A stretch of 64,000 nt of DNA. Source: Streptomyces sp. AC555_RSS877. Lineage in GTDB: Bacteria; Actinomycetota; Actinomycetes; Streptomycetales; Streptomycetaceae. Positions 34,154 through 42,747 of this stretch are shown in pieces. Location: NCBI RefSeq assembly GCF_019049245.1, contig NZ_JAGMUK010000060.1, positions 232,791-296,790 of the forward strand. Direction: 5' to 3'. The notes beneath the pieces are model-generated. The model was not told the origin of the DNA. It searched no databases and saw nothing but the letters and a program-made list of their open reading frames with translations. A program made the position numbers and the translations under genes. The first letter of the stretch is position 1; every line of letters begins with the position of its first letter.

Positions 34154-36772
34154 CTACCGCGGGGTCATCCGGCCGACCATGTCCGGGTGCTCCTTGAGCC
34201 ACGCGGCGACCGCTTCCTCCTCGTGGCCCTGGCCGCGCTCGTTGATCTCGGCCTCCAGGCTGCCGAGCTCGTCCTCGCTCATCTTGAAGTTCTTGATCCA
34301 CTTCGTGAGCTGGGGGTACTCCCCGGGGAACTTCTCGTTGGAGATGGTGCGGATCGTGTTGCCCTCGCCGAAGAACTTCTTGTCGTCCTTCAGCTTGGTG
34401 AGGTCGTACTGGCTGTACGCCCAGTGCGGCGACCACAGGACGACCGCGACGGGCTCCTTCTTGGCGTAGGCGCGCTTGAGTTCGGCCAGCATCGCCGGCG
34501 TGGAGCCGTCGACGACCTCGTACTCCTTGTCCAGGCCGTAGCCGGGCAGGACCTTGGTCTTGAGCAGGTTCATCTCGCCGGTGCCCGGCTCGATGCCGAT
34601 GATCTTCCCGTCGAAGAGACCGGCCTTGCCCTTGAGGTCCTCGTAGGACGTGACGCCCTTGACGTAGGAGGGCACCGCGATCTCCAGCGAGGTCGGCTCG
34701 TACCAGGTGCCCAGGTCCGCGAGTCTGTCCTTGCTTTTGTCCCAGTAGTTCTTCTGCGCGTACGGCAGCCAGGCGTCGAAGTTGAGGTCGAGGTCACCGG
34801 AGGCGAGGCCCGTGTAGACCGGGCCGACGTCCATCTGCTTGAGGTTCAGCCGGTAGCCGCGCCGCTCCAGGACGTTCTTCCACAGGTAGGTGACGGCGAT
34901 GTCCTCGTCCCAGGGGAACCAGGCCACGTCGATCGGGTTCTTGGCCTCGGCGGGGGTGGCGCCGGAGCCGCTCGCGAGCGGGGCCAGCTTGTCGACGAGG
35001 CCGGGGTTCTTCTTCAGCCAGGCGCGGACGGCGTCCTGCTGCTTGCCTTCACCCGCCTTGTTGATCTCGGCTTCGAGGCCGGTGAGCTGCTTCTCGTCCA
35101 TCGTGAAGTTCTTCAGCCACTCACCGACGACCGGGTTGTCGTCCGCGAAGCCCTTGCGGGCGACCGTGTGCACGCCGTCGCCCTTGCCCCAGGCGCCCTT
35201 GGGGTCCTTGAGCTTCTTCAGGTCGTAGTCGCTGTACGCCCAGTGCGGCGACCAGAGCGTGACGACGATCGGGTCCTTCTTGCTGTAGGCCCGCTTGAGC
35301 TCGGCCAACATCGCCGGCGTGGAGCTGTCGACGACCTGGTACTCCTTGTCCAGGCCGTACTCCTTGAGGACCTTGCTCTTGAGCAGGCTCATCATGCCGG
35401 CGCTGGACTCGATGCCGGTGATCTTCCCGCCGAAGGTTGCGGCCTTGCCCTTGAGGTCCGCCAGCGAGTCGATGCCCTTCATGTAGGAGGGCACGCTCAG
35501 CTCCAGGGAGGTCTGGCCGTACCAGGCACCGAGGTCCTCGAGCTCGCCGCCGTACTTCTTCCAGTACTGCTCGTGGGTGGTCGGCAGCCAGGCGTCGGTC
35601 TGGAAGTCGACGCTGCCCTGGGCGAGGGAGGTGTAGAGCGGGCCGGCGTCGAACTGCTTGGTGTCGACCTGGAAGCCGCGCTCCTCCAGGATCTCCTTCC
35701 ACAGGTAGGTGGAGGCGACGCCCTCGTCCCACGGGATGTAGCCGATGGTGATCTTCTTGCCCTGGCCGACGTCCTTGCCGTCGGCGACGGCCGTGGAGCC
35801 GCCCGTGCTGTTGCCGAAGACGCCCATGCCGCCCGCCACGAGGGCGAGGACGACGATGCCGACCACGGCGATCTGCGGGCGCGGCCGGTACGACCAGACC
35901 TTCACGCCCTGCGCGGCGCGTGCCCTGGCGGCGGCGCGGCGGCCCAGCGGGGAGACGTGGACGCCCAGGGCGCCGGTCATGCGGTCGAGGTAGATCGCGA
36001 GGATCACGATGGCGACGCCGGCCTCGGAGCCGAGGCCGATGTTGAGCTGGCCGATGGCCTGGTTGACGTCGCCGCCGAGGCCGCCGGTGCCGACCATGCC
36101 GGCGATCGCGGCCATGGACAGGCCCAGCATGATGACCTGGTTCACGCCGGCCATGACGGTGGGCAGCGCGAGCGGCAGCTGGACGCGCAGCAGTGTGTCG
36201 CGCGGGGTGGTGCCGAACGCCTGGGCGGCCTCGACCAGTTCCTTGTCGACCTGGCGGATGCCCAGCTCCGTCATGCGCACCCCGGGAGCGAGCGCGAAGA
36301 TCAGGGTCGCGACGATGCCCGCGGATGCGCCGGTGCCGAAGAACAGGATCGCCGGGATGAGGTAGATCATCGCGGGCAGCGTCTGCATGAAGTCCAGCAC
36401 CGGCCGGACCAGTCCGCTGACCCGGTCGGAGCGTGCCGCCCAGATGCCCACCGGCACGGATATCACCAGCGCGATGAGCGTGGCGACGAGGACGAGCGAC
36501 AGGGTCACCATCGCGTTGTCCCACAGTTCGAGGGAGTCGATGAAGGCGAATCCCGCGAAGGTGAGCACACCAGCCAGCGTGCCGCGCAGCCAGAACGCGA
36601 GCACGGCGAAGATGGCCGCGAGGATCAGGGGTTCGGGCGCCTGGAGGACGGCGTTGATGCCGTCGTAGGTACCGGTGAAGACGGTCTTGAGGAAGTCGAA
36701 GAGCCAGGCCATGTGGCCGAGCAGCCAGTCGACGGCGTCGTTGACCCAGTCGCCGAGCGGAATCCTAGGCAC
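34154..36772 (-). CDS. Glycine betaine/proline ABC permease fused to two substrate-binding domains
   Basis: 872 aa, GTG start overlapping the ATPase stop by 8 nt. Residues ~1-300 are a ProW/OpuAB-type permease with the ABC-interaction loop (AAQAFGTTPRDTLLRVQLPL). A membrane helix at ~305-325 leads to two consecutive OpuAC-type binding domains: SBD1 about 335-600 (GYIPWDEGVASTYLW) and SBD2 about 610-872 (DVAWFPWDEDIAVTYLW). The two are homologous and share STPAMLAELKRAY followed by WSPHWAYS, where the aromatic cage Trp/Tyr residues lie. Both domains are outside the membrane; the fusion tethers two receptors to one permease. Transports compatible solutes such as betaine. Confidence 0.92.
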   Translation of the reverse strand: MPRIPLGDWVNDAVDWLLGHMAWLFDFLKTVFTGTYDGINAVLQAPEPLILAAIFAVLAFWLRGTLAGVLTFAGFAFIDSLELWDNAMVTLSLVLVATLIALVISVPVGIWAARSDRVSGLVRPVLDFMQTLPAMIYLIPAILFFGTGASAGIVATLIFALAPGVRMTELGIRQVDKELVEAAQAFGTTPRDTLLRVQLPLALPTVMAGVNQVIMLGLSMAAIAGMVGTGGLGGDVNQAIGQLNIGLGSEAGVAIVILAIYLDRMTGALGVHVSPLGRRAAARARAAQGVKVWSYRPRPQIAVVGIVVLALVAGGMGVFGNSTGGSTAVADGKDVGQGKKITIGYIPWDEGVASTYLWKEILEERGFQVDTKQFDAGPLYTSLAQGSVDFQTDAWLPTTHEQYWKKYGGELEDLGAWYGQTSLELSVPSYMKGIDSLADLKGKAATFGGKITGIESSAGMMSLLKSKVLKEYGLDKEYQVVDSSTPAMLAELKRAYSKKDPIVVTLWSPHWAYSDYDLKKLKDPKGAWGKGDGVHTVARKGFADDNPVVGEWLKNFTMDEKQLTGLEAEINKAGEGKQQDAVRAWLKKNPGLVDKLAPLASGSGATPAEAKNPIDVAWFPWDEDIAVTYLWKNVLERRGYRLNLKQMDVGPVYTGLASGDLDLNFDAWLPYAQKNYWDKSKDRLADLGTWYEPTSLEIAVPSYVKGVTSYEDLKGKAGLFDGKIIGIEPGTGEMNLLKTKVLPGYGLDKEYEVVDGSTPAMLAELKRAYAKKEPVAVVLWSPHWAYSQYDLTKLKDDKKFFGEGNTIRTISNEKFPGEYPQLTKWIKNFKMSEDELGSLEAEINERGQGHEEEAVAAWLKEHPDMVGRMTPR

Positions 36773-37853
36773 GGGACACCACCTTGTCCCCGCCCTTGTC
36801 CCGGGGGGAGTCGCAGGCCACCGGGGCGCCCTGCTCGTCGCCGAGGAACCCGACGAGCCGCTGTCTGGGTACGACGCCGACGGGTGCGCCTTCCGCGTCG
36901 AGGACCGTCACGGGGTGTGTCACACGGGCGCTGATCGCGCACAGTTCGGCGAACGGCGTGTCGGGCGTCGCGGTCTCGCACGAACACCGGCCCTCGTCGC
37001 CCCGCACGTCCGTGTCCATCACGGCGGACGCGGTCAGGACGCGGGAGCGGTCGACGTCCTGGATGAAGGAGGCCACGTAGTCGTTCGCCGGGCGGATGAG
37101 GATGTCCTCGGCCGTGCCGTTCTGGACGATGCGGCCGTCGCGCATGACGGCGATGCGGTCGCCGAGGCGCATGGCCTCGTTGAGGTCGTGGGTGATGAAG
37201 ACGATCGTCTTCTTCAGGGTCTGCTGGAGCTGGAGCAGTTGGTCCTGCATGTCCCGGCGGATCAGCGGGTCGAGCGCGCTGAAGGACTCGTCCATGAGCA
37301 GCAGGTCGGCGTTGGTGGCGAGGGCGCGGGCCAGGCCCACGCGCTGCTGCATGCCGCCGGACAGTTCGTCGGGCCAGGACTTCTCCCAGCCGTCCAGGCC
37401 GCACATGGCCAGGGCCTCGGCGGCACGCGCCTCCCGCTCGCGGCGGGGCACGCCCTGGACTGACAGGCCGTAGGCCGCGTTCTCCAGGACGCTGCGGTGC
37501 GGGAAGAGCGCGAAGTGCTGGAAGACCATGCTGATCTTCTTCGCGCGGACCGCGCGCAGATCGCGGTCGGTGAGCGCGGTGAGGTCCTGGTCGTCGAAGC
37601 GGACACGTCCCGCGGTCGGCTCCAGGAGGCCGTTGAGCATGCGCAGCAGCGTGGACTTGCCGGATCCGGACAGGCCCATCACGACGAAGATCTGGCCGGG
37701 CTCCACCGTGAAGGAGGCGTCGATCACCGCCGCCGTGGTGCCGTCGGCACGCAGTTCCTCCCGGTCGGCGCCCTGCCGGAGCCGTTCGACTGCCTCGTCC
37801 GGTCGTCTGCCGAACACCTTGTAGAGCGCTTCGGCCTCAAGTCTGGATGACAC
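36765..37853 (-). CDS. Glycine betaine/proline ABC transporter ATP-binding protein with CBS-like tail
   Basis: 362 aa, GTG start after AGAGGT. ProV/OpuAA architecture: Walker A GLSGSGKSTLLRMLNG, Q-loop FQHFALFPHRS, signature LSGGMQQRVGLARAL, Walker B DLLLMDESFSALDP, and H-loop FITHD. The C-terminal ~80 residues contain CBS-like repeats (PFAELCAISARVTHPVTVLD, APVGVVPRQRLVGFLGD) that in OpuA sense ionic strength. Upstream gene of the pair; the divergent exonuclease gene begins ~200 nt away. Confidence 0.93.
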   Translation of the reverse strand: MSSRLEAEALYKVFGRRPDEAVERLRQGADREELRADGTTAAVIDASFTVEPGQIFVVMGLSGSGKSTLLRMLNGLLEPTAGRVRFDDQDLTALTDRDLRAVRAKKISMVFQHFALFPHRSVLENAAYGLSVQGVPRREREARAAEALAMCGLDGWEKSWPDELSGGMQQRVGLARALATNADLLLMDESFSALDPLIRRDMQDQLLQLQQTLKKTIVFITHDLNEAMRLGDRIAVMRDGRIVQNGTAEDILIRPANDYVASFIQDVDRSRVLTASAVMDTDVRGDEGRCSCETATPDTPFAELCAISARVTHPVTVLDAEGAPVGVVPRQRLVGFLGDEQGAPVACDSPRDKGGDKVVSRA

Positions 37854-38050
37854 GCGTACCTCTTGTCTCGACGGCCAGGAACGCGGAGGCGAAGGGCCAC
37901 TGACAGTTGAATGCGCAACCGGCATCGCTCCGGAAGCCGCACCTGCCCTGGCCGGTACGGGTCAAACGCACAGGTGGTCCAGTTCACAGGACGTTTACGC
38001 GCGGTAAGCGCTGCGTCGCCGACACGTCTCTGTCCGTGGCGTACGGCATG

Positions 38051-38980
38051 ATGCGTGGCGTGACCGGACGACTGATGCTCCTCGACACCGCCTCGCTCTA
38101 CTTCCGCGCCTACTTCGGCGTGCCGGACTCCGTGAAGGCCCCGGACGGCACGCCGGTGAACGCCGTGCGCGGACTTCTGGAGTTCATCGACCGCCTGGTC
38201 AAGGACCACCGCCCCGATCACCTGGTGGCCTGCATGGACGCCGACTGGCGTCCCCACTGGCGGGTCGAGCTGATCCCCTCCTACAAGGCCCACCGCGTCG
38301 CCGAGGAGCACGCGGCGGGCCCCGACGAGGAGGAGGTGCCGGACACGCTCTCACCGCAGGTGCCGGTCATCGAGGCCGTCCTCGACGCGCTGGGCATCGC
38401 GCGCGTGGGCGTGGCCGAGTACGAGGCGGACGACGTGATCGGCACGTTCACCGCCCGGGCCGAGGGCCCCGTCGACATCGTCACCGGCGACCGCGACCTG
38501 TACCAGCTGGTGGACGACGGGCGCGGGGTGCGCGTGCTGTACCCGCTCAAGGGCGTCGGCACGCTGCAGCTGACGGACGAGGCGTGGCTGCGGGAGAAGT
38601 ATGGGGTCGACGGCAGAGGGTACGCAGATCTTGCGCTGCTGCGCGGCGACCCGAGCGACGGCCTGCCGGGGGTGCCCGGCATCGGCGAGAAGACCGCGGC
38701 CAAACTGCTCGCCGAGTTCGGCGACCTGGCCGGGATCATCGCCGCGATCGACGACCCCAGGGCGAAGCTCACCCCGACGCAGCGCAGGCGTCTGGACGAG
38801 TCACGGCCGTATCTGGCGGTGGCACCGAAGGTCGTCAAGGTCGCGGACGACGTTCCGCTGCCGGAGGTCGACACGGCACTGCCGCGGGTGCCGCGCGACG
38901 CCGTGGCGCTGAAGGAGCTGGCGGCCCGCTGGGGGCTGGGTGGATCATTGCAGCGGCTGCTCGCGACGCTTGTCGCGTAG
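38051..38980 (+). CDS. 5'-3' exonuclease (flap endonuclease, Pol I N-domain family)
   Basis: 309 aa. Contains the complete PIN-like nuclease and helix-hairpin-helix: LMLLDTASLYFRAYFGVPDS, ACMDADWRPHWRVELIPSYK, GVAEYEADDVIGT, DIVTGDRDLYQLVDD and LRGDPSDGLPGVPGIGEKTA. The acidic residues that bind two metal ions are all present. Acts on 5' flaps and RNA primers, standing apart from DNA polymerase I. The start was put at ATG 38051; other candidates are ATG 38048 and GTG 38060. No strong SD. Confidence 0.92.
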   Translation: MRGVTGRLMLLDTASLYFRAYFGVPDSVKAPDGTPVNAVRGLLEFIDRLVKDHRPDHLVACMDADWRPHWRVELIPSYKAHRVAEEHAAGPDEEEVPDTLSPQVPVIEAVLDALGIARVGVAEYEADDVIGTFTARAEGPVDIVTGDRDLYQLVDDGRGVRVLYPLKGVGTLQLTDEAWLREKYGVDGRGYADLALLRGDPSDGLPGVPGIGEKTAAKLLAEFGDLAGIIAAIDDPRAKLTPTQRRRLDESRPYLAVAPKVVKVADDVPLPEVDTALPRVPRDAVALKELAARWGLGGSLQRLLATLVA

Positions 38981-39062
38981 GCGGTGCCCCGGGGGTTTTC
39001 TTGAAGAGGTGTTTGCTTACCAACCTCTCATGTGGGGGGTGTTCACTGGGGGGAAGTGCTAA

Positions 39063-39078
39063 CTTAGGTAAGCCTAAG
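39063..39078. promoter_or_regulatory. Iron box (DmdR/IdeR-type operator)
   Basis: CTTAGG-TAAG-CCTAAG, a perfect 6-bp-arm palindrome matching the core of the 19-bp actinobacterial iron box (TTAGG...CCTAA), 22 bp before the start codon of the siderophore-interacting protein. Confidence 0.85.
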
Positions 39079-39100
39079 CAAAGGGAACTGGGAGGCCGTC

Positions 39101-39946
39101 ATGGCAGAACGACCGGGACGACAGCCGCGGAAGCCCCACTTCGCACAGGTCGTCCGGACCGAACGGCTGACCCCGCACATGCAGCGCGTCGTGCTCGGCG
39201 GCGAGGGGCTGGCCCACTTCGCCCCGGACACCTGCACGGACCACTACGTGAAACTGCTGTTCCCGGCGGATGGCGCGACCTACCCCGAGCCCTTCGACTT
39301 GCAGCGGATTCGCGAGGAGTTCCCGCGCGAGCAGTGGCCCGTGACCCGGACGTACACGGTCCGCGCCTGGGATCCCCAACACCGCGAGCTGACACTGGAC
39401 TTCGTGATCCACGGCGACGAGGGCCTGGCCGGACCGTGGGCGCTGCGCGCCCAACCGGGTGAAACCGTGTGGTTCATGGGCCCCGGCGGCGCCTACGCCC
39501 CCGACCCGGCCGCCGACTGGCATCTGCTCGTCGGCGACGAGAGCGCCCTGCCCGCGATCGCCCGCTCCCTGGAAGCGCTGCCCGCCGGCGCCCGCGCCCA
39601 CGCCTTCATCGAGGTCTCCGGTCCGGAGGAAGAGCAGAAGATCGACTCCGATGTGGAGGTCGTCTGGCTGCACCGTGGCGAGGGCCGCATCGGCGACGCG
39701 CTGACCGAGGCGGTACGGGCCCTTGAGTTCCCGGAAGGCCGCGTGCACGCGTTCGTGCACGGCGAGGCGCACTTCGTGAAGCAGCTGCGCCATCTCCTGC
39801 GGGTGGAGCGCGCGGTCGCCCGCGAGGACCTGTCGATCTCCGGCTACTGGCGGCTCGGCCACGACGAGGACGGCTGGCAGGCCTCCAAGCGGGACTGGAA
39901 CGCGCGCATCGAGGCGGAGCAGGAGGGGACGGCGCCCGCCGCCTGA
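39101..39946 (+). CDS. Siderophore-interacting protein (ViuB/YqjH-like ferric reductase)
   Basis: 281 aa; GGGAACTGGGAGG upstream. FAD-binding barrel with the flavin motif PVTRTYTVR (~80-90), HGDEGLAGPWALRAQPG and the NAD(P)-binding half beginning LLVGDESALPAIARSLEAL, ending with SGYWRLGHDEDGWQASKRDW, the C-terminal hallmark of the SIP family. Releases iron from ferric siderophores by reduction in the cytosol. The iron box overlapping its promoter says it is repressed by iron through DmdR1. Monocistronic, followed by a hairpin. Confidence 0.95.
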   Translation: MAERPGRQPRKPHFAQVVRTERLTPHMQRVVLGGEGLAHFAPDTCTDHYVKLLFPADGATYPEPFDLQRIREEFPREQWPVTRTYTVRAWDPQHRELTLDFVIHGDEGLAGPWALRAQPGETVWFMGPGGAYAPDPAADWHLLVGDESALPAIARSLEALPAGARAHAFIEVSGPEEEQKIDSDVEVVWLHRGEGRIGDALTEAVRALEFPEGRVHAFVHGEAHFVKQLRHLLRVERAVAREDLSISGYWRLGHDEDGWQASKRDWNARIEAEQEGTAPAA

Positions 39947-39961
39947 CCCGTCGACCTCAAG

Positions 39962-39989
39962 GGCGGCCCGTGCTGGAGCACGGGCCGCC
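39962..39989 (+). terminator. Terminator after siderophore-interacting protein gene
   Basis: GGCGGCCCGTGCT / AGCACGGGCCGCC, a perfect 13-bp stem with a tight loop. Confidence 0.8.
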
Positions 39990-40135
39990 TTCGCGTTGCC
40001 CCACGGACCACTGCGCTGAAGTACCGCGACTCCTGCACAGACGCGATACGTCGCGATGGCGGACGCGCGGCAGGAGCGTGAGCACTTGGGCCCGCTACAG
40101 ATACGGCGGCGTCATGCGGGCGAAACAGGTGCTAC

Positions 40136-40163
40136 CTAATTTCTGTCACCCGACAGGAATTCC
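40136..40163. promoter_or_regulatory. Degenerate copy of the TetR operator, before the APC permease
   Basis: CTAATTTCTGTC-ACCC-GACAGGAATTCC. The left 12-bp arm is identical to the perfect palindrome at 48429-48456; the right arm has 3 mismatches of 12. Located 29-56 bp before the permease start. Confidence 0.75.
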
Positions 40164-40191
40164 GCTCCCTGCGCTGAAGGCAGGTGCCGCC

Positions 40192-41754
40192 GTGACGACC
40201 ACCACCCCCTCCGAGGTACGCCCCGATCCCCCGCACTCCCCCGACGACCGCTCCCTCACCGAGTTCGGCTACCGCCAGGAACTGCACCGCAGCCTGGGCC
40301 GGTACGCGTCCTTCGCAGCCGGGTTCTCCTTCATCTCCGTCCTGACGACCGTCTTCCAGTTCTTCGCCTTCGGGTACGCGTTCGGCGGCCCCGTCTTCTT
40401 CTGGACCTGGCCGGCGGTACTGGTCGGGCAGCTCATGGTGGCCGCCTGCTTCGCCGAACTGGCCGCCCGCTATCCGATCTCCGGCGCCATCTACCAGTGG
40501 TCGTCGCGTCTGTCGAACCTCACCTTCGGCTGGTTCGCCGGCTGGATCATGGTGATCGGGCAGATCGTCGTGGTCGCGGCCGCGGCACTGGCGCTGCAGC
40601 TGGTGCTGCCGGCGATCTGGTCCGGCTTCCAGCTGATCGGCACCGACTCGGCGATCACCTCGGCGGACGGCGCGGCCAACGCGGCCGTCCTCGGCGTGAT
40701 CCTGCTGTCGCTGACCACACTGGTGAACATCCTCGACAACCGCGTGATGTCCGTGATCAACCGCGTCGGCGTCACCGCCGAGATCATCGGCGCGGTCCTG
40801 ATCGTCGTCCTGCTGCTGACCCACTCCGAGCGCACCCCCGGCATCACCTTCCACACCGAGGGCGCCGCCCAGTCCGGCCTGCTCGGGGCCCTGCTGGTGG
40901 GCTCGTTCGCGGCGGCCTACGTGATGATCGGCTTCGACAGCGCGGGCGAGATGAGCGAGGAGACGCACCATCCGCGGCGCACCGCGCCCCGCACCATCCT
41001 CGTCGCGCTCGGCGCGGCCGGCCTGCTCGCCACGCTGATCGTCCTCGGCGGCCTGCTCGCCGCCCCCAGCCTCACCGACGGGCGTCTGGCCGTCGACGGC
41101 CTGAGCTACGTCCTCACCAGCAGCCTGGGCGACGGCGTGGGCCGCGTCCTGCTGGCCGACGTGGTGGTGGCGATCGCCGTGGCCACCCTGGCCATCCAGA
41201 CGGCCGCCTGCCGGATGCTGTTCTCCATGGCCCGCGACGGCCAGCTCCCCTTCTCCGGCCGCCTCGCCAAGGTCAACCCGCGCACGGGCATGCCGAGCGC
41301 CCCGGCCCTGGTGGTCGGCGTCCTGGCGGCGGCCCTGCTGCTGCTCAACTTCGCCTCCCCGGACGCCTTCCTGGCCATCGGCACCACCTGCATCGTGATG
41401 CTGTACCTGGCGTACGCGATGGTCACCGGCCCGCTCCTGGTCCGCCGCCTGCGCGGCGAGTTCGGCGCTGAGGCCACCGAGGCCACCGAGGCCACCGACG
41501 AGACGAGCGCCCGCCTCTTCTCGCTCGGCCGCTGGGGCGTTCCCGTCAACGCGCTGGCCCTGCTGTACGGCCTGTTCATGACCGTCAACCTCGCCTGGCC
41601 GCGGGCAGCGGTGTACGACCCGGCGGGCGGGCACTGGTACTTCCAGTGGTTCACGGTGCTGTTCCTCACCGTGACCGTGGTGATCGGCGTGGTCTACCGG
41701 GCGTACAAGGCTCGTGCGGCGGTGGCGGAGGTGCCCGAGGCGGTCGCGGCCTGA
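40192..41754 (+). CDS. APC-family permease of the urea/guanidine carboxylase regulon
   Basis: 520 aa from GTG at 40192. About 12 membrane helices of the amino acid-polyamine-organocation superfamily (ELHRSLGRYASFAAGFSFIS; helix 1 break and GFDSAGEMSEETHHPRRTAP in the conserved loop after helix 6). A proline/acid-rich tail contains a threefold TEA repeat (41470-41496). Relatives are annotated as urea-carboxylase-related permeases. Palindrome 40136-40163 matches the operator of the TetR-controlled carboxylase operon 8 kb away, hence substrate probably a guanidine, urea or related nitrogen source. The earlier in-frame codons lie within the operator and terminator. Confidence 0.9.
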   Translation: MTTTTPSEVRPDPPHSPDDRSLTEFGYRQELHRSLGRYASFAAGFSFISVLTTVFQFFAFGYAFGGPVFFWTWPAVLVGQLMVAACFAELAARYPISGAIYQWSSRLSNLTFGWFAGWIMVIGQIVVVAAAALALQLVLPAIWSGFQLIGTDSAITSADGAANAAVLGVILLSLTTLVNILDNRVMSVINRVGVTAEIIGAVLIVVLLLTHSERTPGITFHTEGAAQSGLLGALLVGSFAAAYVMIGFDSAGEMSEETHHPRRTAPRTILVALGAAGLLATLIVLGGLLAAPSLTDGRLAVDGLSYVLTSSLGDGVGRVLLADVVVAIAVATLAIQTAACRMLFSMARDGQLPFSGRLAKVNPRTGMPSAPALVVGVLAAALLLLNFASPDAFLAIGTTCIVMLYLAYAMVTGPLLVRRLRGEFGAEATEATEATDETSARLFSLGRWGVPVNALALLYGLFMTVNLAWPRAAVYDPAGGHWYFQWFTVLFLTVTVVIGVVYRAYKARAAVAEVPEAVAA

Positions 41755-41796
41755 CAGCCCGCTCGGTCGCTGCGTACACGCTTACGCTTGCCCGTG

Positions 41797-42747
41797 ATGA
41801 CACGCAGCCGCCGGATCCCGCCCTCTCCCCTGCCGCAACGCGAGGGGGTGGATCCGGTGCGGGTGCGGCTGCCCGTCGAGGGGCCGTGGGCCACCGTGCG
41901 CGCCCACCTGACGGAACGGCTGTCCGGAGCGGGCGCCGGCGTGGTCGACGGGCTGTTCGACGCCGGGCGGGTCGTCGGGGCGGACGGGCGGGCGGTGGCG
42001 CCGGACGCGGCCTTCGTGCCGGGGATGTTCGTGTGGTTCCACCGGGACCTGCCGGCCGAGGTGCCGGTGCCGTTCCCGATCGAGGTGGTGCACCGCGACG
42101 AGCACATCGTCGTCGCCGACAAGCCGCACTTCCTGGCCACCATCCCGCGCGGCAGCCATGTCACCGAGACCGCGCTCGCCCGGCTGCGCCGGGAGCTGGA
42201 CATCCCCACGCTCGGTGCCGCCCACCGGCTCGACCGGCTCACCGCCGGGCTGGTGCTGTTCACCGTGCGGCCCGAGGAGCGCGGCGCGTACCAGTCGCTG
42301 TTCGGCGACCGCCTGGTGCGCAAGGAGTACGAGGCGGTCGCCCCGTACGATCCCGGGCTCGTCCTGCCCCGGACCGTGCGCAGCCGGATCGTGAAGGAAC
42401 GCGGGGTGCTGGCCGCCTACGAGGTCGAGGGCGAGCCGAACGCGGTCAGCCGCGTCGAACTGGCCGAGCACGGCGGGCCCGGCCTCGGCAGGTACCGGCT
42501 CACTCCCACCACCGGGCAGACCCACCAGCTGAGGGTCCACATGAACGCCCTCGGCGTGCCCATCCTCGGCGACCCGCTCTACCCGGTGGTGACCGGCCCC
42601 GTGCCGGCCGGTGACTTCCGGCGTCCGCTCCAACTTCTGGCGCGGAGCCTGGAGTTCACCGATCCGGTCACGGGGGTGGCGCACCTGTTCCGCAGCGCGA
42701 GGACTCTTCGGGCCTGGTCCTCGTACGACGAGTGGGCCGGTCAGTAA
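41797..42747 (+). CDS. RluA-family pseudouridine synthase
   Basis: 316 aa from ATG 41797 (GTG 41794 and TTG 41788 also in frame). Catalytic motif AAHRLDRLTAGLVLFT with the Asp in HRLDR, then KEYEAV and TTGQTHQLRVHMNALGVPILGDPLYP, invariant in the RluA branch. Isomerises uridines of 23S rRNA or tRNA. A short S4-like extension precedes the catalytic domain. Converges on the P450 gene with a 7-bp tail overlap. Confidence 0.93.
   Translation: MTRSRRIPPSPLPQREGVDPVRVRLPVEGPWATVRAHLTERLSGAGAGVVDGLFDAGRVVGADGRAVAPDAAFVPGMFVWFHRDLPAEVPVPFPIEVVHRDEHIVVADKPHFLATIPRGSHVTETALARLRRELDIPTLGAAHRLDRLTAGLVLFTVRPEERGAYQSLFGDRLVRKEYEAVAPYDPGLVLPRTVRSRIVKERGVLAAYEVEGEPNAVSRVELAEHGGPGLGRYRLTPTTGQTHQLRVHMNALGVPILGDPLYPVVTGPVPAGDFRRPLQLLARSLEFTDPVTGVAHLFRSARTLRAWSSYDEWAGQ

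Noticed and set aside
41470..41496. Threefold GAGGCCACC repeat in the APC permease gene
   Set aside because: A short codon-level repeat (TEA x3) in a cytosolic linker; no evidence of function beyond slippage.
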